From: Balneolaceae bacterium
Lineage (GTDB): Bacteria; Bacteroidota; Rhodothermia; Balneolales; Balneolaceae
Direction: 5' to 3'
Length of the DNA: 6,583 nucleotides
Assembly: GCA_003555185.1 (NCBI GenBank)
Contig: PWFZ01000057.1
Coordinates: forward strand, 1 to 6,583
Below are positions 5,498-6,583 of this stretch, piece after piece. The notes under the pieces were generated by a model. It was not told where the DNA came from and searched no databases. It worked only from the letters and a program-made list of their open reading frames with translations. The position numbers and the translations under genes are program-made. Numbering within the stretch: position 1 is the stretch's first letter; each line of letters starts with the position of its first letter.

Positions 5498-6583
5498 ATG
5501 CTATCCGGTAAACGCATTATACTTGGCGTTACCGGTGGCATCGCTGCTTACAAGGCAGCGTATTTATTACGCGATTTTCAAAAAGCGGGAGCCGAAGTCC
5601 GAGTCACAATGACTCCTTCAGCTACCCGCTTTGTTGGTTCTGAGACCTTTTCTGCACTCAGCAGATACCCCGTTGCCGTCGATGTTTTCAACGAATCGGA
5701 GCCCGGAAGTGACTGGACCAAGCACATCCAATGGGGCGAATGGGCTGACCTATTTGTAATTGCACCCTGCACCGCCAACACTCTTGCCAAAATCGTGAAC
5801 GGCCAGTCAGATAATATGCTAACGACTACCGTACTCGCTGCAAGATGCCCCATTTTGATATGCCCTACCATGGACGGCGAAATGTATGAGAGTCCATCCG
5901 TTGTAACGAATCTGAAAAAAGCGAAAGAGTCAGGATACCATATTCTTGAGCCTGAATCCGGATATTTAGCCAGCGGGCTCGATGCAAAGGGACGCCTCCC
6001 CGACCCTGATAAAATTCTTGAATTCTCTGACGTAATCATCACTGAAAACAGAGAAGCCGGCCCCCTGTCCGGTAAAAAAGTCGTTGTTAGTGCCGGTCCT
6101 ACCCGTGAGTTTATTGATCCTGTGCGTTTCCTATCTAATCCAAGTTCCGGCAAAATGGGTATTGCCATGGCAGATGCAGCCGTTCGACTTGGAGGCAATG
6201 TGGTCCTGCTAAAAGGCCCGGTTGATGAAAAAGAATCAGAACGCATGCAGGTTGAGGATTTTGTGTCAGCAGATGACCTTCATCAACTCGCAAAAAAACA
6301 CCAGGATGCCGACCTTTTCATTATGGCTGCAGCTGTATCGGATTTTAAGCCTAAGAACGTATTTGAAGAAAAAGTTAAAAAAGAAATTTCAGACTCTAAT
6401 CTCGAACTCGAAAGCACTCCCGATATTTTAGAGTGGCTGGGTAAAAACCGTAAAGAACATCAGGTGCTGATCGGTTTCGCTATGGAGACAAGTAATCTCG
6501 AAGAGAACGCAAAAAAGAAGCTTGCCAAAAAGAATGTCGACTGGATCTGTGCAAACTCATTAACGGGAGCAAATTCAGGGTTC
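5498..6583 (+). CDS. coaBC: Bifunctional phosphopantothenoylcysteine decarboxylase/synthetase (3' truncated)
   Basis: Makes 4'-phosphopantetheine for coenzyme A: the CoaB part ligates cysteine to phosphopantothenate using CTP, and the CoaC part decarboxylates the product with FMN. The visible 362 residues cover CoaC (about 1-180) and most of CoaB (about 190 onward); some 40 more residues are probably beyond the window, and no stop is seen. CoaC shows the FMN-binding TGGIAAYK (12-19), catalytic His76 and PCTANTLAK (90-98). The substrate clamp PTMDGEMY (123-130) has Asp126 where E. coli has Asn125, and the flap ASG (158-160) has Ser159 where E. coli has catalytic Cys158. CoaB shows [14 protein letters not shown] (198-211), SNPSSGKMG (213-221) and AAAVSDFKP (277-285), with a Lys-rich segment near 292-295 for CTP. 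The ATG directly follows the rpoZ stop, so the two genes are surely translationally linked. The function assignment is firm; the residue swaps are discussed as a finding. Confidence 0.96.
   Translation, partial: MLSGKRIILGVTGGIAAYKAAYLLRDFQKAGAEVRVTMTPSATRFVGSETFSALSRYPVAVDVFNESEPGSDWTKHIQWGEWADLFVIAPCTANTLAKIVNGQSDNMLTTTVLAARCPILICPTMDGEMYESPSVVTNLKKAKESGYHILEPESGYLASGLDAKGRLPDPDKILEFSDVIITENREAGPLSGKKVVVSAGPTREFIDPVRFLSNPSSGKMGIAMADAAVRLGGNVVLLKGPVDEKESERMQVEDFVSADDLHQLAKKHQDADLFIMAAAVSDFKPKNVFEEKVKKEISDSNLELESTPDILEWLGKNRKEHQVLIGFAMETSNLEENAKKKLAKKNVDWICANSLTGANSGF

Noticed and set aside
5578..6246. 222-codon - strand open reading opposite coaBC
   Set aside because: It is a shadow of coaBC, whose motifs on the + strand are unmistakable; its Ser/Pro/Arg-rich composition is typical of antisense readings.

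Overview
The window looks like an ordinary chromosomal segment from a member of the Bacteroidota/Balneolota side of the tree. A marine or halophilic Balneolota-type bacterium is my best guess. The reasons are moderate GC content, weak or absent Shine-Dalgarno sequences, an omega subunit of the divergent Bacteroidota type, a CoaBC with a Bacteroidota-like active-site variant, and a FutA-type iron lipoprotein. This placement is inference from protein style; no rRNA or tRNA is present.

Layout. Bases 1-278 hold only a possible 13-codon tail of an upstream gene and AT-rich sequence. A small two-helix membrane protein of unknown function follows (279-566, +). It converges on a monocistronic ferric-iron-binding lipoprotein (591-1601, -). 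The 145-base gap between the lipoprotein and the next gene holds a good sigma70-type promoter for the lipoprotein, whose -10 box sits inside a perfect 9-base inverted repeat. This is a likely metal-responsive operator. Reading the other way are a type I cytoplasmic L-asparaginase (1747-2742) and, 2 bases later, a PolB-type 3'-5' exonuclease (2745-3455). A 285-base gap (3456-3740) carries a MITE-like nested inverted repeat of about 120 bases.

The right half is a tightly packed housekeeping run on the + strand: yicC (RNase), gmk (guanylate kinase), rpoZ (RNA polymerase omega) and coaBC (coenzyme A synthesis, cut by the window end). yicC and gmk overlap by 8 bases, with a TTG start for gmk. rpoZ follows gmk after 16 bases, and the rpoZ stop abuts the coaBC start. 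The spacing suggests one co-transcribed unit joining RNA turnover, guanine nucleotide supply, transcription and CoA synthesis. A similar order is known from many other bacteria.

I see no defence system, CRISPR array, prophage, transposase or obviously new multi-gene system. The points most worth a second look are the operator over the iron-lipoprotein promoter, the nested repeat, the unassigned two-helix protein, and the altered decarboxylase active-site residues in CoaBC.
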